From contig BDGG01000001.1 in NCBI GenBank assembly GCA_001949185.1, positions 4,952,629 to 5,016,628 on the forward strand: 64,000 nt of DNA. Reading direction: 5' to 3'. The stretch comes from Ramazzottius varieornatus. Lineage: Eukaryota; Tardigrada; Eutardigrada; Parachela; Ramazzottiidae. Positions 11,801 to 23,836 of this stretch are shown one piece after another; position 1 is the first letter of the stretch; each line of letters begins with the position of its first letter. A program made the position numbers and the translations under genes. Below the pieces are notes generated by a model that was given only the letters and a program-made list of their open reading frames with translations, did not search any database and was not told where the DNA came from.

Positions 11801-14378
11801 AAAACCAGCTCCTGCCCCTGTGAAAACCACGACTAAAGCCCGACCAACGACAAGAAAGACGGTGAGGACCACCCCGCCTCGCCCAACCACCCGCAGACCT
11901 GTGCCGGCGACTACCAAAAGATTGGTGAGGATGACAACGACAGCTCGTAAGCGGCAAAAACCAAGTACAACTACGGAAGAACCGGAAGAAGAAGGCGAGG
12001 AGGAGTCTAAGACAGGCAGAGACGCGTTCGGTAATCCATACAAGGCAGCCACCACCACTGCACTGACCACCGTTCCGAGGAAGGTCGTAACGAAGAAACC
12101 ACAGCCTACCACCACGACCACCAAAGCACCAGAAAGCGAAGAAGGAGAGAAGGAAGATGAAGAGACCACCCCTACGCCGGAGCAAAAAGCGCCACCGGCA
12201 AAGACGACACAGGCAGGAAAGACGTCGAACAAGCCACCTCACAGTAAATTCAAGAGTGCGGATGATGAGGAAGAAGCTTCAAATCCCTACGGTATGCCAT
12301 TTGGCAAGAAGAAGCGAAGGAAAACAACGAGAACAACTCCTCTCGTAAGCCCCCAACTCACCACAGCGAAACCAACTACTCCCACCACGACAACAAGCAC
12401 CACGGAAGCAGCTGAAGAGCCCGAAGAAGAGGAAGAGGAGGGTGTTCCGTATGGAGGAAAAACAGTAACAACGACGACAAACAGACCTACTACGACGACG
12501 AGGAAGACCACTCGGAAGCGCCGACCCAAAACAACTGCGACGACAATGAGCACAACGACGACGACCGAAGAGACAGAAGAGCCGGAAGAAGAGGAGGAAG
12601 AAACAGCAGAACCCACCACACCAACTACTACAAAGAAACCGACGACTAAGAGACGGAATCGTACGAGGCGAAGGAAACTGACAACACGAAAACTAACCAC
12701 GACCACAACCACGACCGAAGAGCCCGAGGAGGAGGAGGAAGAAGAGGAAACTGAACCAATTACACAGCCAACAACACCGAAGCCCAAACCAACTAGAAAG
12801 AAACCGAAACGACGAACAACTACTCGTACTACCCTAGCGAGAATAACGATGAAACAGTCTACTTCAACCACACCGCTACCTGAAGAAGAGACCGAGGAAC
12901 CCGAGTACCCGGAGGAAGAGGCAACCGACTTGACCACAGCAACGACCACGATGAAACCTAAGTCAACTACAACAAAAGCGAAACCTGTAACGACTTTCAG
13001 TGCCACCATGCCACCAGCTGTAACCACGACAGGACCACTAACGGAATGGACAGAGGAATGGCCTGAGGAATGGCCTCAGGAATGGCCCGAACAGCCTCAA
13101 CAGGAATGGACAACTCCACCTCCACCTACCGTGACCAAACCACCGGTCACACTAGCCCCCACGACAGCTCCTCCAACCAAGACCACAAAATTACCTTCCA
13201 CCGCTATACCAACTCTACCTCCGATGATTATAGAAAGTACAGATTACCCGGACGAAGTCACAGATGAATGGGGACAACTAATCGGCGCGGAGGACAGTTC
13301 ATACAACTATCCAACAATTCCACCCATTCCTACGAAACCAACCGAGGCTATCAAACCTCCGACTGTACCAGGAACCGCACCACCACCCACAACTTTAGCT
13401 GCCGTGACGACAACGACAACACGTCCTACAACAAAACGGACCACGACTGCGACTACCACCACTACCACCACGACACCTACCACCACGACTACCACCCCTA
13501 CCACTACAACAACTACCACCCCTACCACCACCACCACCACCACCACCACCACCCCTACCACCACAACAACTACCACCCCTACCACCACCACCACCCCTAC
13601 CACCACAACAACTACCACCCCTACCACCACCACCACCACCACCACCCCTACCACTACAACAACTACCACTACAACTACAACCACAAAGAAGCCAGAAACT
13701 ACCTCAACGACACCTATCATAACCTCACCGACACCGAGTAGTACCACCAAGAAGCCTGAGGAACCAATCAGTTCCCACCTCCATGGCGCTACGTATATTG
13801 GCGGTTATTGCAACAGTAATATAGCAGAGCGTTGCTCCATTCTGAATCTCAAATCACTCAGAGGCCTAGCAGGAGCCATTCAGCTTGTCCATGAAGTAGC
13901 CAACGCTATTGGCATCCGGGACGATGGTGACGGTAACGACTGCGCCCCAGCAGACGGTTTAATCATGTCCCACCAGACCATCGCCGGGCTGCACGACGAG
14001 GTTACAAGGAAACCAACCTGGAGTAAGTGTTCGATGCAACAGGCGCAGCAGCTACTTCAGTCAAACCCGGACTGCTTCGATGCGGAGAAGGGCATGGTGG
14101 ACCGTACGGCAATGAGCCAGTATCAGAACCCGAATGACTACAAGTTTGGTACGGAACTGAGCAAGGTCTGTGAAGCCGAGTTTGTGGGAAGTGTGGCTGT
14201 GCTAGACACAGATGACTTAGTGGAATGCGACAGTCTCCAGTGTCGCTCTATATCTGGGTCGGTGATGGATTATGGGTATCCATTGCCATACTACAGTGCG
14301 TGCAGTATGAGGGATAAGAATGCGCATTGTGAGAACAATGTGTGTTACGTGCCGGACGAGTATCGAGCCATCACTTAA
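8811..14378 (+). CDS. ADAMTS-like secreted protein with degenerate protease site and giant low-complexity inserts
   Basis: Exons 8811-9378, 9529-10644 and 10773-11093 join in phase. A fourth exon starts at 11166, and its 3' end (about 11325) is uncertain. The last exon runs from 11513 to 14378. The order is: signal peptide (MPISPPRERLLVLLVATAYI); a propeptide with an ADAM/ADAMTS-like strand pattern (DELHGTLQLNDQELKISPL); about 300 residues rich in RD, RS and RPK; the first half of a reprolysin-like fold (EAVFTHMYNVAQTLIDELF up to MHFQIIFG); about 750 residues of Thr-rich tract with Glu and Lys/Arg blocks; then the second half (TYIGGYC, LVHEVANAIGIRDD). It ends with an ADAMTS-like disintegrin/Cys module (TWSKCS, VCEAEF, CDSLQCRS, HCENNVCYV). 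The family zinc motif HExxHxxGxxHD reads HEVANAIGIRDD here (from 13890), so two of three metal-binding His are missing. Activity is unlikely, and a matrix or mucus role is inferred. Confidence 0.7.
13435..13690 (+). repeat. ACC/ACA/ACT trinucleotide tract encoding poly-Thr
   Basis: A near-continuous run of Thr codons with single CCT (Pro) interruptions, imperfectly repeated in units of about 24-30 bases. It is the densest part of the Thr-rich region of the ADAMTS-like gene. The copy number is likely to vary between individuals or be misassembled. Confidence 0.85.
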
Positions 14379-14746
14379 CCCTCTTGAGCTGCGAGTAGAT
14401 CGTTCTCCATGTTTCTAATTTAAATCTTTGTCTGAATGCTCTGTCACTGTCAAAGTGAGTTACTGATACGCTTTTTCGTGCTCATTGGGAGCTCTCTTGC
14501 TGGTGAACTGTTTCTTGGGTGATATAATTCGTTTCATCCTACTTTTTTTCTGATTGAGTATTTTTTTCCATTTTACGCTGTTACCCTGAGCGGAAGCAGG
14601 AAGGAATTTCATTAGTGCCGTGTTTGGTCAAAACGAATACAGAAATGCTTGTCAATTGTATTAAGTTAAACGAGCAAGCTTCTACAAACTTGCTGGCGGT
14701 AGTGAGTTGAAGCTTGCTTGCGTGACGTAATATACTGTGAGAAGCA

Positions 14747-15538
14747 TCACTGTATCAATGCAAGAATGATCGCGGACGTCCAAACGAAGAGTGACATTTC
14801 AGTAAACTTCGTAACTTTTTTGCCGGAAGCAGCGTATTCACGGACGATGGTACAGTTTGAGCACGGTGTGATCATTGGCGGAACAGTTGCCGTCGTACGA
14901 CATCTGCCATCATGAAAGGCACAGTGCAACGCCTCATTTCCAGTTATGTTGTACAGCTCGCGGAAAGGAACGAACGGACCGTAGTTACATCCGGCCATCT
15001 GGCACACGTGTTTCATAACAGGATAGAATGTCCTTGGAGAAACTCGGAGACGATTTCCCGGTTGCCCGGTAAGGATTCATACCGGGTTCGTGATCGTCAT
15101 AAACTTCGTCCTCGTGATTTATACACCGTCTTGCCACTGTCCCTAACAAAAGCCGGTTGTTCATGTGCTCCGAGCCATGGGTTACCCCTCGTCACAGGGC
15201 TTACCGTAATCTGGATGGGTTTTGTTGTAGTACACCGTGACACAAGACTGACTCTCGGGCGGTCTGTCTTCCGCGACGGTTTTGTTCCCACATGGACCTA
15301 AAAAGCACTCATTTGCGCCCTGCTCGAACATACAGTCTGCTCTCGATACTTTCTCATTGCACTGGTAGCACTTCGGGTTCGCCAACCATTCCGGAGACGC
15401 TTTGTGTGGTTCGTGGACAATGACAACAGCCTGCCGTAGAGCGCTGTTGCTTGGTACAGTGGAGGATGCTGCTGTGAGAAACACAGCACTACAGAACGAA
15501 AAGGGTCCTGCGGCTGCTGGATGGGCACGAAGACTCAT
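14747..15538 (-). CDS. Cysteine-rich, probably GPI-anchored surface protein (Ly6/quiver-like)
   Basis: Two exons on the minus strand, 15538-15186 and 15032-14747, join at phase 2 (GG|GTAACC donor; TTTCTCCAAG acceptor) and give 212 aa. The N-terminus is a signal peptide (MSLRAHPAAAGPFSFCSAVF). The mature part has about ten Cys, opening CYQCNEKVSRADC as in Ly6/three-finger and quiver/sleepless-type proteins, with N-glycosylation sites (NKT, NIT, NCT). It ends in a short hydrophobic tail (MSLFVWTSAIILALIQ) with no cytoplasmic segment, as in a GPI-anchor signal. Two Cys clusters suggest either an extended or doubled domain. The family assignment is tentative; membrane anchoring is inferred from the tail. 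Confidence 0.7.
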
Positions 15539-15872
15539 CGTAGCTCATCGCTCTTCAAGCAGACTAATCAGATTAAGCAACACCATACGTTGAAATCGAA
15601 TTCCGATGAAGCAACAGTTAGCCAACCCTACTAGAGCTCATATTTTTATTAGAGGCTTTGAAGTCTGAGCGCTCTCGTGAATCAATTTCAGCCTCAACTA
15701 ACGGGGTAAACACGGGTGCATGTTTCTATAGTATCTGGTGCGGAAGTATGGCTTGTTACTCCTCCGACGATAGTTTTAAAAAGATTGTCCTGACTTTGAA
15801 CTTTGGGAATTTGATCGGGTTATCCTCCCATAGTAGCAAAGTACCACAGTCATTTGTTTTCGGGCAGCGAGC

Positions 15873-16061
15873 TCATGCCCTTTCCGTCGGAGCACGGGAG
15901 AAGAGAAAAGATAAAATCTCCTGAGCGGTTTTTTGCAGCCTCTTTGGGGCAAATTGTTCTTTTTCGACGGGGGTGTCTAACTTTTCGACAGGGAGATAAT
16001 CCTTCGGTTTCAGATCACTTTCTGCTTTGCGGAAGAGAGTTTCCAGTTCCACCTCCTGCAC
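15873..16061 (-). other. Isolated open frame, possible exon
   Basis: A minus-strand frame without an ATG is preceded by an AAGTGCAG acceptor-like site. It encodes a charged helical stretch (VELETLFRKAESDLKPKDYL). The LFRKAESDL part recalls the N-terminal helix of SKA2 (a kinetochore subunit), but the rest does not. I could not join it to another exon, so it may be chance. Confidence 0.2.
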
Positions 16062-17777
16062 TTTTGTGGAAGTGTTTTGTTAAATGTACACTCTAGAGCT
16101 GACTTGCAACAGGAGTCCTTTGAGAAGACTGAATAGTATCGTTTAGTAAACGGCAAGTTTTTTTATCATTTTTCCCCGTTCCAGAGAGGTCTAGTCTATA
16201 GCTATCGTTATGCTGCGGAGAAGGATTTTACCGCGGTCTAGACTGTAAGATACAGTACTGTAGCAACCAGACAGTAATCATAATGTTCCTTGGGTGTCGC
16301 TCGCGATTTGATATTTTCTGTGGTACTTCCGCTCTTTCGAAACATTCCAGTTTTCGCTTCAGAAAATTCTACAAAGTCCATTCTCCGTCACTGACAACAA
16401 TGAGATGTAAGGATCGGTTCGCTCATTCAGGAATGGGAAGCTACGGAAAGACCAATTCTGCGTTCATCGTTAAATCCGCGAGGTAAACGGGGCACCCGAT
16501 TCCCTAATTGTTTTGCCTTCCCGTTTTGTCAAAGTGTTCAGCAAGGATTACATAAGGCACCTTAAAGTCTTTTAGGGATTGCACAAGAGTTGGGGCAGAA
16601 TCTGGTTCAACAAACTCCCTGCGGACGTTGTTGTCCAACTTCAGTTTCGGTCTTACCGTTGGGGTGAATTCCACCCAAGAGAACTCCAGAGCGGAGAAGA
16701 TCCACCCAGTCTCCTACGGTTCATTTATTACCTGCCTTTCTACGAGACACGAGCATATCTTTGCGCCTGTGTGTTGATACCTTGAGAAAATTCAAACACT
16801 TGAATTGTACAAATTTTCTGTCTGCCATGTTACTCTTTGGTACGAATCGGGAAAATGAATGATATCAGGCTTCCGTTTTGCCTGTGGCACGGCCGGCTGT
16901 ATTTCAGTACATGAACGCTCTGGCTGGGTATGGTCCGCAGTGACGTAGTTCGTCCGCAATGACGTGGAACATCAGAAGAAATAAGTGAAATAGCTAGACA
17001 AAGAACGAAGCATGAACCGCTACAACGCAAAAGTGTGCGGTGCAGTCATAAAGTGCGGTTCTTTCGCCAGGTTTCTGAGACAAAGTTTTCTCGCAGGGAG
17101 CTGCCGACGTCCCAGAATCGTACAAACTTCTGTTGTTCCTTTTAACGTAATTTTGTCGTCGATGTGAGAAAGCATAGTCTTCAGCATGACTTTTCTGACA
17201 AATCTAGACCATCATGGCCGCCTGTATGCCGACGTGTTGCGCGAGCTACTCGTACTGTTCTTTGTTGTCGTCCGGCCTACATTCACACCACTCAGGCCCA
17301 TCCAACAGTCAAGTTTTACCGTTACTACCTGAAAGACCCACCTCTCGCGCACTCTTGCCACTCTTTCAAGATCAGTAGCTATTACGACTTCATGCAAGAA
17401 CGCTTCTTTCCGTCTTCGCGCGTACTTGTAGATGCTGTGGGGTGTGCAAAAGCCCTAACAGTTCTGTGTACCTGTACTGAGCACCGCACCTTCTGAGCAG
17501 CAGCTTCATAGGCTTAGCTCGACTGGTCAGCTGGTGTGACAGTTGTGCGTCATTGCAACTGTAACCAGCTCACATCCGCTTCCGATCAACCTCGAACGCT
17601 TCATGATCAGACGTCTCTTCTTTCTTTGGCCTGACTTTGTAACCAAGAATCGTGCTTCGTTTACCGCGTGCTCCAATTAACTTTCCATGATTCACTTTTC
17701 ATTTCAAAACTCCACTTCTTGAACCTTGACTTTATTGGAGTCGACAGCTTTCCGATGGACTTTCTTCGGACATTTCT
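16062..17777. other. Intergenic, no gene resolved
   Basis: Only short frames occur here. A 19-bp direct repeat (16933 and 16952) carries two TGACGT cores. A CCGACGTCCC end at 17104-17113, with weak palindromic sequence upstream, may be a diverged family 1 fold-back copy. The promoter and any 5' non-coding exon of the mucin-like gene should lie here. Confidence 0.4.
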
Positions 17778-20700
17778 ATGATGGATCCTGAGATCTGGAA
17801 CATCTACTGCCAGATATCGTCTGAGCCTACATCTAGGTGTTGTGGACATGGTGTGCGGGGTACTTCGCGCGAACACCATCACGACATTTCCCGTCCTCGA
17901 AAATACGAGCGGAGAAAACGTTTGTTTCCAAACGTTCGATTACAGCCAAGGTTGTGGCCCTCACTTCTGTCGTTTCCTTACTGGATTCTATGGATTATGC
18001 TTTTAACAGTATCGGGTGAGTCGACCTCGAGGTTTCAGATATTATTCGACGGGTAAGCAATTGCAAAGTTTCTCCGGTCATGGTATTCCGCTGTTGCCGC
18101 GGATAATGAGGACAATGAGTGAACTTCTCGGTTGAATACCGTTTTGCAGCATTGCTGCTTACGAGCGCTGAGTTAGTTCTGCTCTATAGGCGCCACTTGC
18201 CGTAAATCACGGTATACAGCTCGTGCCTTCTAAGTCCCGTCATTATCATTGACTGTTTCAGAAAGCTCGCACTGAGTTCCAGCGCATTTATCACGTCAGG
18301 CCAGGTGTAAACTATCCTGGCTTATAGTGAATGGAACTTCGGACTGTTCGATTTGTCCATTTCGACCTATAATACGTACAAATCGGGGAAACCGCGTTTA
18401 GTGGTTTCTCGTTACTCCTTTTTTCGCCCATATGAAACATTTGCGCTTCGTGTACTACCGGCACTTCTAGGAAGCAATCCGATAAGTAGACCGAACAAGT
18501 TCACATGATTACCGCGTTGGTGATCGATCTCTGACATTAAGGCCAACAAAGACCCTGAAGGCCGGCACGCCGGTGTGCTCGCTACTCTTGACAGAAAGAG
18601 ACAAAATTCACGAAGTTGGGCGAGAAGAGGCACAACGAACTTCTAGATCTGTTTATGGCACAACGTTTGCCGTCAGCACTCGGAATGTCTCATCACCGGT
18701 GCACTATCACCCACATTTAGAAGACAGCTCAACTCATCACGAAAAAATCGAGTCTCGGAAACGTTACGATCGCAGCAAGCTGTATAGAAATCAGCCCCAT
18801 TAGCTTTAACCCAGTGCTCTCGCTTTAAAAATGAGTGATTCGACAGAGCAACAGATATATTGAACTTTCTAGCTTTTTTAGGTGTTCTCCGCCCAGTTTC
18901 CTGTCAGATAGTGCCACGCTCGACACGACACAGTCCCCTAATCGTAATAAACTCGACGTCTGATATCGGCGACCCTCCCGACGATGCCGGTATTACTCCC
19001 GGCACTCTTGCTTTCCTCAAAGACCTGTTCGATCGTGATGATCGCCAAAAGCGCCAAGAGCTCCCCGTGGACAACGATACCCTCAGCACAAGCAGTTGGT
19101 CGACCAGTAGTACTGCAGCTGCAAACCTACCAAAGAATGCTGTCCTACTCGACAGCCTCTTGCTCAAAACACGGCCACGGCCCGCTTTCTCACCTTCAAC
19201 ATCCACCGATCCCACAACTGCTGCTACTCCTACCACCACAATGGTTACGACGAGCAGTATAGTCAACACAACGCACAATAGTGCAGAAGATAGACAAGCT
19301 AAACGTCAACAAACCGGACGACCCAACTTTTTCTACCTGGGCTCTGGTGTGAACGGCGATATTTCTTGGTCCGACTTTGATACCGAAGCCGAACAAGAAG
19401 CCCGTAGAAGCCTTACTACCACCACCAGTACCATGAACCCTATCCCTACCCGGCTTCCCTTCCCCTTCATGTCAATTACGAATGTCACGTCTACCATTCC
19501 ACCTACCAGACGAACTTATCCTCCTAGTTCACCCGAGTCACCCGTAATAGTGCCGCGAACCAGCAACAATGGCAACGGTCCTTCCATAATGAGCAGTCGC
19601 TTTACCGTCAGGGACCCTTCCGACATTCCTCCGCCGTTCGCTCGACTACCTGCTTCTAATGGTCTCAATTCAGATAGGACCTCTGTGAATGGTAGAGAAA
19701 ACCTAGCGGCTTCTTTCTATGGCTCTGCAGCGAGCGATAACGAGGCAAAGCTGAGACCAAGCGGTAACGCCGAAGATGCGTCGGAAGATGCCAAGGCCAG
19801 AAGAAGACAAGGATCGGTATTTGCGGCGCCTAGTCCCGTACAGCCTGTACCTGGCCAGGACGACAACGCGGTAAGGATACGAGGCCGACCTAACTACGGT
19901 TCGAGTAATTCACTTGGCGGTCAAGGTGGTAGACCAGGTTCGCGACCGGCTGCAGGTGGGGATCCCAGGACGAAGATACCGTTCGATCTGGATGCTTCCC
20001 CGTCGGTACCAACGGATGCCCATGATGACGGGATTAAGCTGGAGACCTGCAGCCTGGGAGATGATTCGACGTGTAACCAGGCGGCATATGAAGTGTGCAG
20101 AAATGAAGATGGAGCGACAACGTGTAGCTGTAAACTGGGAACGGGTCGCCAACATCTGCGGGACGTCTGTCAGGGTAATACGGAGAACCTCACTGATTAT
20201 ATTTGGAAATACAGTAAGTTAATTGACTAAAGGCTGGATTGCTCTTTTTTAGGCGTCTTCTCGTTCTACGTATATTTGCGATGTAACCGACTGTATGATC
20301 GACAGCTGTCCTTCGGCCCAGCATTTGCCAATCGGAAGTCGTACCCGTATACAGTTCTGGAACGGGAAATACAGCTGGGCGTAGGTACCTCTCTTAGAGT
20401 ACTGAAATATATGATACTCCACGAGATTTCTCTTATTCCAGGTCGACAGTATCATGCGAGCCACTTCATTTGCTCCTCAATACGTCGGAAGTCACGTCAA
20501 CTCCTTCTCCGCCTTCGCTGAGGATCTCCTAGCCAACGTGACCGTCACATTCTTCCCACCATCTAACCTCCTCTCCGACACTAATAGCCTCGCCCTGACC
20601 ACGCGACTTCAAGAAGCCATCCTAGACAAACTCCGTGAATCCGAACGCCGACTTGGTATAAGTAACGTCTACGTCAGCAGTCTCCTCACCGCCGTGGCCG

Positions 20701-21836
20701 GTGTCCAAGACATCAACGAGTGCGCCTTCCGCGACCTGAACGACTGTGCCGCCAACAACTCCATCTGCACAAACACGCCGGGAACCTTCCTATGTACATG
20801 TAGGGCCGGGTATGGAGATCGGTACGCCAGTGATCCATTGCGGAGCGGGCGAGTGTGCGAAACCTGTGAGGATGCCTTCTGTAACCAGCACGGGATCTGC
20901 TTACTGAGTGATGCAGGGAAGAAGACGTGTCAGTGTAACGGCTGGTACATCGGGACTCATTGTGAAACCGATGGGCAGGTGGTGGCGGTGGCGTGTGGGT
21001 CTTCGGCCATCGCCCTGATTTTGATCGCGGTTACCCTGGTCTTCCTTCTTCGTTGGAGGTAAGTGGGACTTGGGCAGACAAATCCGCCCAAATCGCCATC
21101 AGCAAGTGGCGCGTGATCATTTATATTGGCTGAGAGGGTGCGCCACTTGGAAAAACGATCTGGGTTAAGCCATTCGCCGACGTCCCGAATGTTATTACGC
21201 TTGATTTCCAAATGGGCGTATTTTTCGATTAGATATTCAGAAAACATTTGTGAATGCTTACATGGCTCATTAACCTACCTTTTCAGCCGGAGCAGCGGCC
21301 ACTCGACAGGAACGAGTGATCAGCCAGCTTCGACGTTAGCGCGTTCGGAAATAAGTGGCGGAACGTTCACATACGTCAAGACGGGCGGCGGGACGCGGCG
21401 TTTACCTACTGTAGCGGCCACGCAGTCATTAGAACGACGATTGCGAATGGCCTATCTCGTTCATCCTTCATTGCTCAGCGAGGTCAGCACTTTCTTTCTG
21501 ACGTTTATGCACCTTTCACTAGCCCCAATTCTGTTTGATTGATAGATGGCGGGCCATCTCGAGCAGGACGGCGCGGTGCATGACAACAACTTCTACGAGG
21601 TCCGACCTCCACCTGGCCGCCTGGGACCGACAACGGTCAATCAAGGCGGCAACACTGTCGCTGAACGAGCAGCTAATTATACCCAAGCGAGAGTCAACGA
21701 GGAAGGAGAGGCGCGGCCAAGAGTGGGTAGTGATCCCGAGAGCTATCAGTCGGAGGAATCTGGAGCAGCCAGCGATAAGCAGCTGCAGAAGAAAGCTATC
21801 CGACCTGGAATCAGGCCTTCTGCTGGCTTGAAGTGA
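17778..21836 (+). CDS. Mucin-like SEA-EGF transmembrane protein
   Basis: Six exons join in phase: 17778-18015, 18882-20213, 20253-20380, 20442-21058, 21287-21482 and 21546-21836 (933 aa). The N-terminal exon ends in a hydrophobic signal-like segment (LWPSLLSFPYWILWIMLLTV). The long second exon is Ser/Thr/Pro-rich with repeated KRQ/RRQ basic sites and little Cys, as in a mucin ectodomain. Next come a Cys-containing segment, a SEA-like domain (about 480-600), a calcium-binding EGF domain (DINECAFRDLNDCAANN), a second EGF (CEDAFCNQHGICLL), a TM helix (VVAVACGSSAIALILIAVTL) and a cytoplasmic tail of about 160 residues with a Pro-rich stretch. The layout fits epithelial transmembrane mucins, where SEA domains self-cleave. 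I did not recognise a GSVVV-type cleavage site. The true start could lie in another upstream exon. The intron at 21059-21286 holds fold-back copy A. Confidence 0.8.
21065..21186. repeat. Fold-back repeat family 1, copy A
   Basis: A 122-bp imperfect hairpin. It begins GGGACTTGGGC and ends CCGACGTCCC. Inner arms GCAAGTGGCGCGT (21102-21114) and GTGCGCCACTTGG (21138-21150) are separated by 23 bases. It lies inside the mucin-like gene, in the intron after the TM exon. Confidence 0.8.
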
Positions 21837-22013
21837 CGATGGTTTCTTGGGGGCTTGTCTGAAACAAGCCATTAACAAGTCCAATATTTTTAATTATGCC
21901 TGTGATACTTGAACGTAATCTTGCAAGTCCGATTTTTATTGCAGTTAATGATACTATTGTAATAATACGTATTATCTATCTGTTTCGTGTAGTAACTGTG
22001 GAATGCCGAACGT

Positions 22014-22019
22014 AATAAA
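22014..22019 (+). terminator. Poly(A) signal AATAAA for the mucin-like gene
   Basis: AATAAA lies 178 bases after the stop codon at 21836, in a plausible 3' UTR position. On the opposite strand AATAAA occurs at 21940-21935, which would serve the convergent myosin light chain gene. Confidence 0.5.
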
Positions 22020-22195
22020 GTATTTGCTTTTTCTTATCAAAACGATTGGTAATATCGAGAACTGAAAAGTGCGAAGAACCAGGACCCTACCGGGTCTTTG
22101 AAACGCGGCTTACGGTGACGTCATCGGAGAAAACTCAGCCGGCTCAGTTATGAGAAAGAAAACCGCGACCACACTGTAACGGGGAGCGTTTTGCC

Positions 22196-23214
22196 TCATC
22201 CATTCATAACGTGCCGTACAAAAGCTGAAAAAACCAGAACGAAATTTACGTACTATAGAGTATTACCGAATGAAGCGATTGTGTACCTTCGTAGTTTATC
22301 ATGCCTTGCCCGTCTTCCATTCCACCAACGACCTGTTCGAACTCATCATCGGATAATCGCTCTCCTGTCAAACAGACATCGGATTTCCTCATTTCCATGT
22401 TTGCATGGTCCGTTTTTCATTGCTACTCATATCAGTTTATAGAGGCTTATAAAACGCTGATTTGTAATTTTATTACTAACCTAGTGTGGTAAGCATGTGG
22501 CGAAGCTCGGCAGAATTGATATTGCCACTCTGGTCTTTGTCAAAGTGCCGAAAGCCTTCGATGAACTCTTCAGGTCGATAGGTACTTCGCACTTTGGCCA
22601 CTTCATGCAGGATCGGCACGAACGTCTCCACGCTGATCCGCTCATCTACAAAAGACAGTAGACTTCGTGTGAAAAATTGTCAGAAAAAACTCCACATATG
22701 TAGGCCCGTAGTAGAAGTCAGGCAGAATCCTGGTGGTCGCCCTTTACTTGGGCCTCAGTCTTTATACAAGATAGCGGTACTGTACACGCACGATCGTTTA
22801 TCAATTACGGGACAGTAAAAATCATGGGACAGGCGGAAATGACGGCAAAATGGAAATTCAAACGTAGAAAAGTGTCGAAAAGTACATTAGCGTGATTCGG
22901 TCGCGTCCGTACGTGCTTCCGTACCGCCATACCGAAAAGGCCTGTCCCAAAATTGTTACTGTCCCATATCTACCCATCGTGCGTGTACGTCTTCCAGAAT
23001 ACCAGACGAAAGAGAGTACGAGTATGCCAGTATCTGATGACAAGACAGTCTTACCGTGTTTCTTTGCAAAACCGAACTTGTTTACATCCGCCTCGGTCGG
23101 ATTCTGTCCAAGTGCTCTCAGAACGTCACCCAGCTGCGCAGCTGCAATCTTTCCGTCCCCCTTCGTATCGAACAAGATAAACGCTTCATGAATTTCCGAC
23201 TGTGAAACGTCCAT
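22196..23214 (-). CDS. Mlc1: Myosin essential light chain
   Basis: Four minus-strand exons, 23214-23055, 22645-22481, 22364-22287 and 22224-22196, all join at phase 1 and give 143 aa, the usual size for essential light chains. The protein starts [16 protein letters not shown] and keeps the family landmarks [24 protein letters not shown], a helix-loop-helix [20 protein letters not shown] and the terminal FVRHVMNG. The third EF-hand loop ([12 protein letters not shown]) has all calcium ligands. The first ([12 protein letters not shown]) lacks the final Glu and probably binds poorly. In muscle it wraps the lever arm of the myosin heavy chain. Intron 1 contains a family 2 repeat. Confidence 0.92.
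22782..22988. repeat. Fold-back repeat family 2, copy 1
   Basis: A 207-bp element whose ends are inverted repeats of about 50 bp. The outer part reads GTACACGCACGAT and an inner GGGACAGGC follows; the right end mirrors both. It lies in intron 1 of the myosin light chain gene. The inner portion of about 135 bp matches copy 2 near 44.6 kb in inverted orientation. Confidence 0.8.
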
Positions 23215-23836
23215 CGCGAGTTTCCTTGTCCGGAAATCCCTATCGCTCGAATCGAAAACTCTTGATACCCACGATCCACTGGCACAGGGAGCAATCAACC
23301 GGATCAAGTCAATTCACCGAAGAGAGTCTTCGATTCAGAACCGGTGGGAAATTTCGAAATTTTAACGATCGCGATCGACGCAGGAACGGTAGACAAAACA
23401 CGGATATCGTTCTCTATGGTACGATAAGATTGTTCAGCTGATGTGTCGGACGATGAACATCGCTCTATAAGAGTATAACCGTAAGCTGTGATTGTTCATG
23501 ACAATTTGCAGCTTTCCGGCCATTTGACAGTCGACTTTACGCCCGATGACGGTGCTTAATATTTTCTGCATTGTAAGAAAAAACAATGATGGCCTGAATA
23601 TCAAACATCAACACAGAGATGCGCCATTGCATTTTCGTACGATGGTTGTGACTTGTGCAAGAAACGCCTGCAACTCTGACCTACAACATTGTCAACACGC
23701 TGACAACGCCCACCCAACGAAAAGGTGGGAAAAAGCAAGCCTTGACTGTCGTAAAGTGATCGTTCTTCATCACACGGAATTTAGATTCTACAGAATCAAT
23801 TCTTTCGCGACATACGGTGATTGATCAAGATCAAAC

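Noticed and set aside
11252-13750. Long minus-strand open frames (up to 326 aa) rich in Val/Gly/Ser opposite the Thr-rich exon
   Set aside because: They are the antisense reading of ACC/ACA/GAA repeats. They have no start context, no domains, and the plus strand has a clear protein.
15873-16061. Possible SKA2-like kinetochore exon
   Set aside because: Only nine residues resemble the family. No partner exon or start could be found, so it is listed as a low-confidence open frame only.
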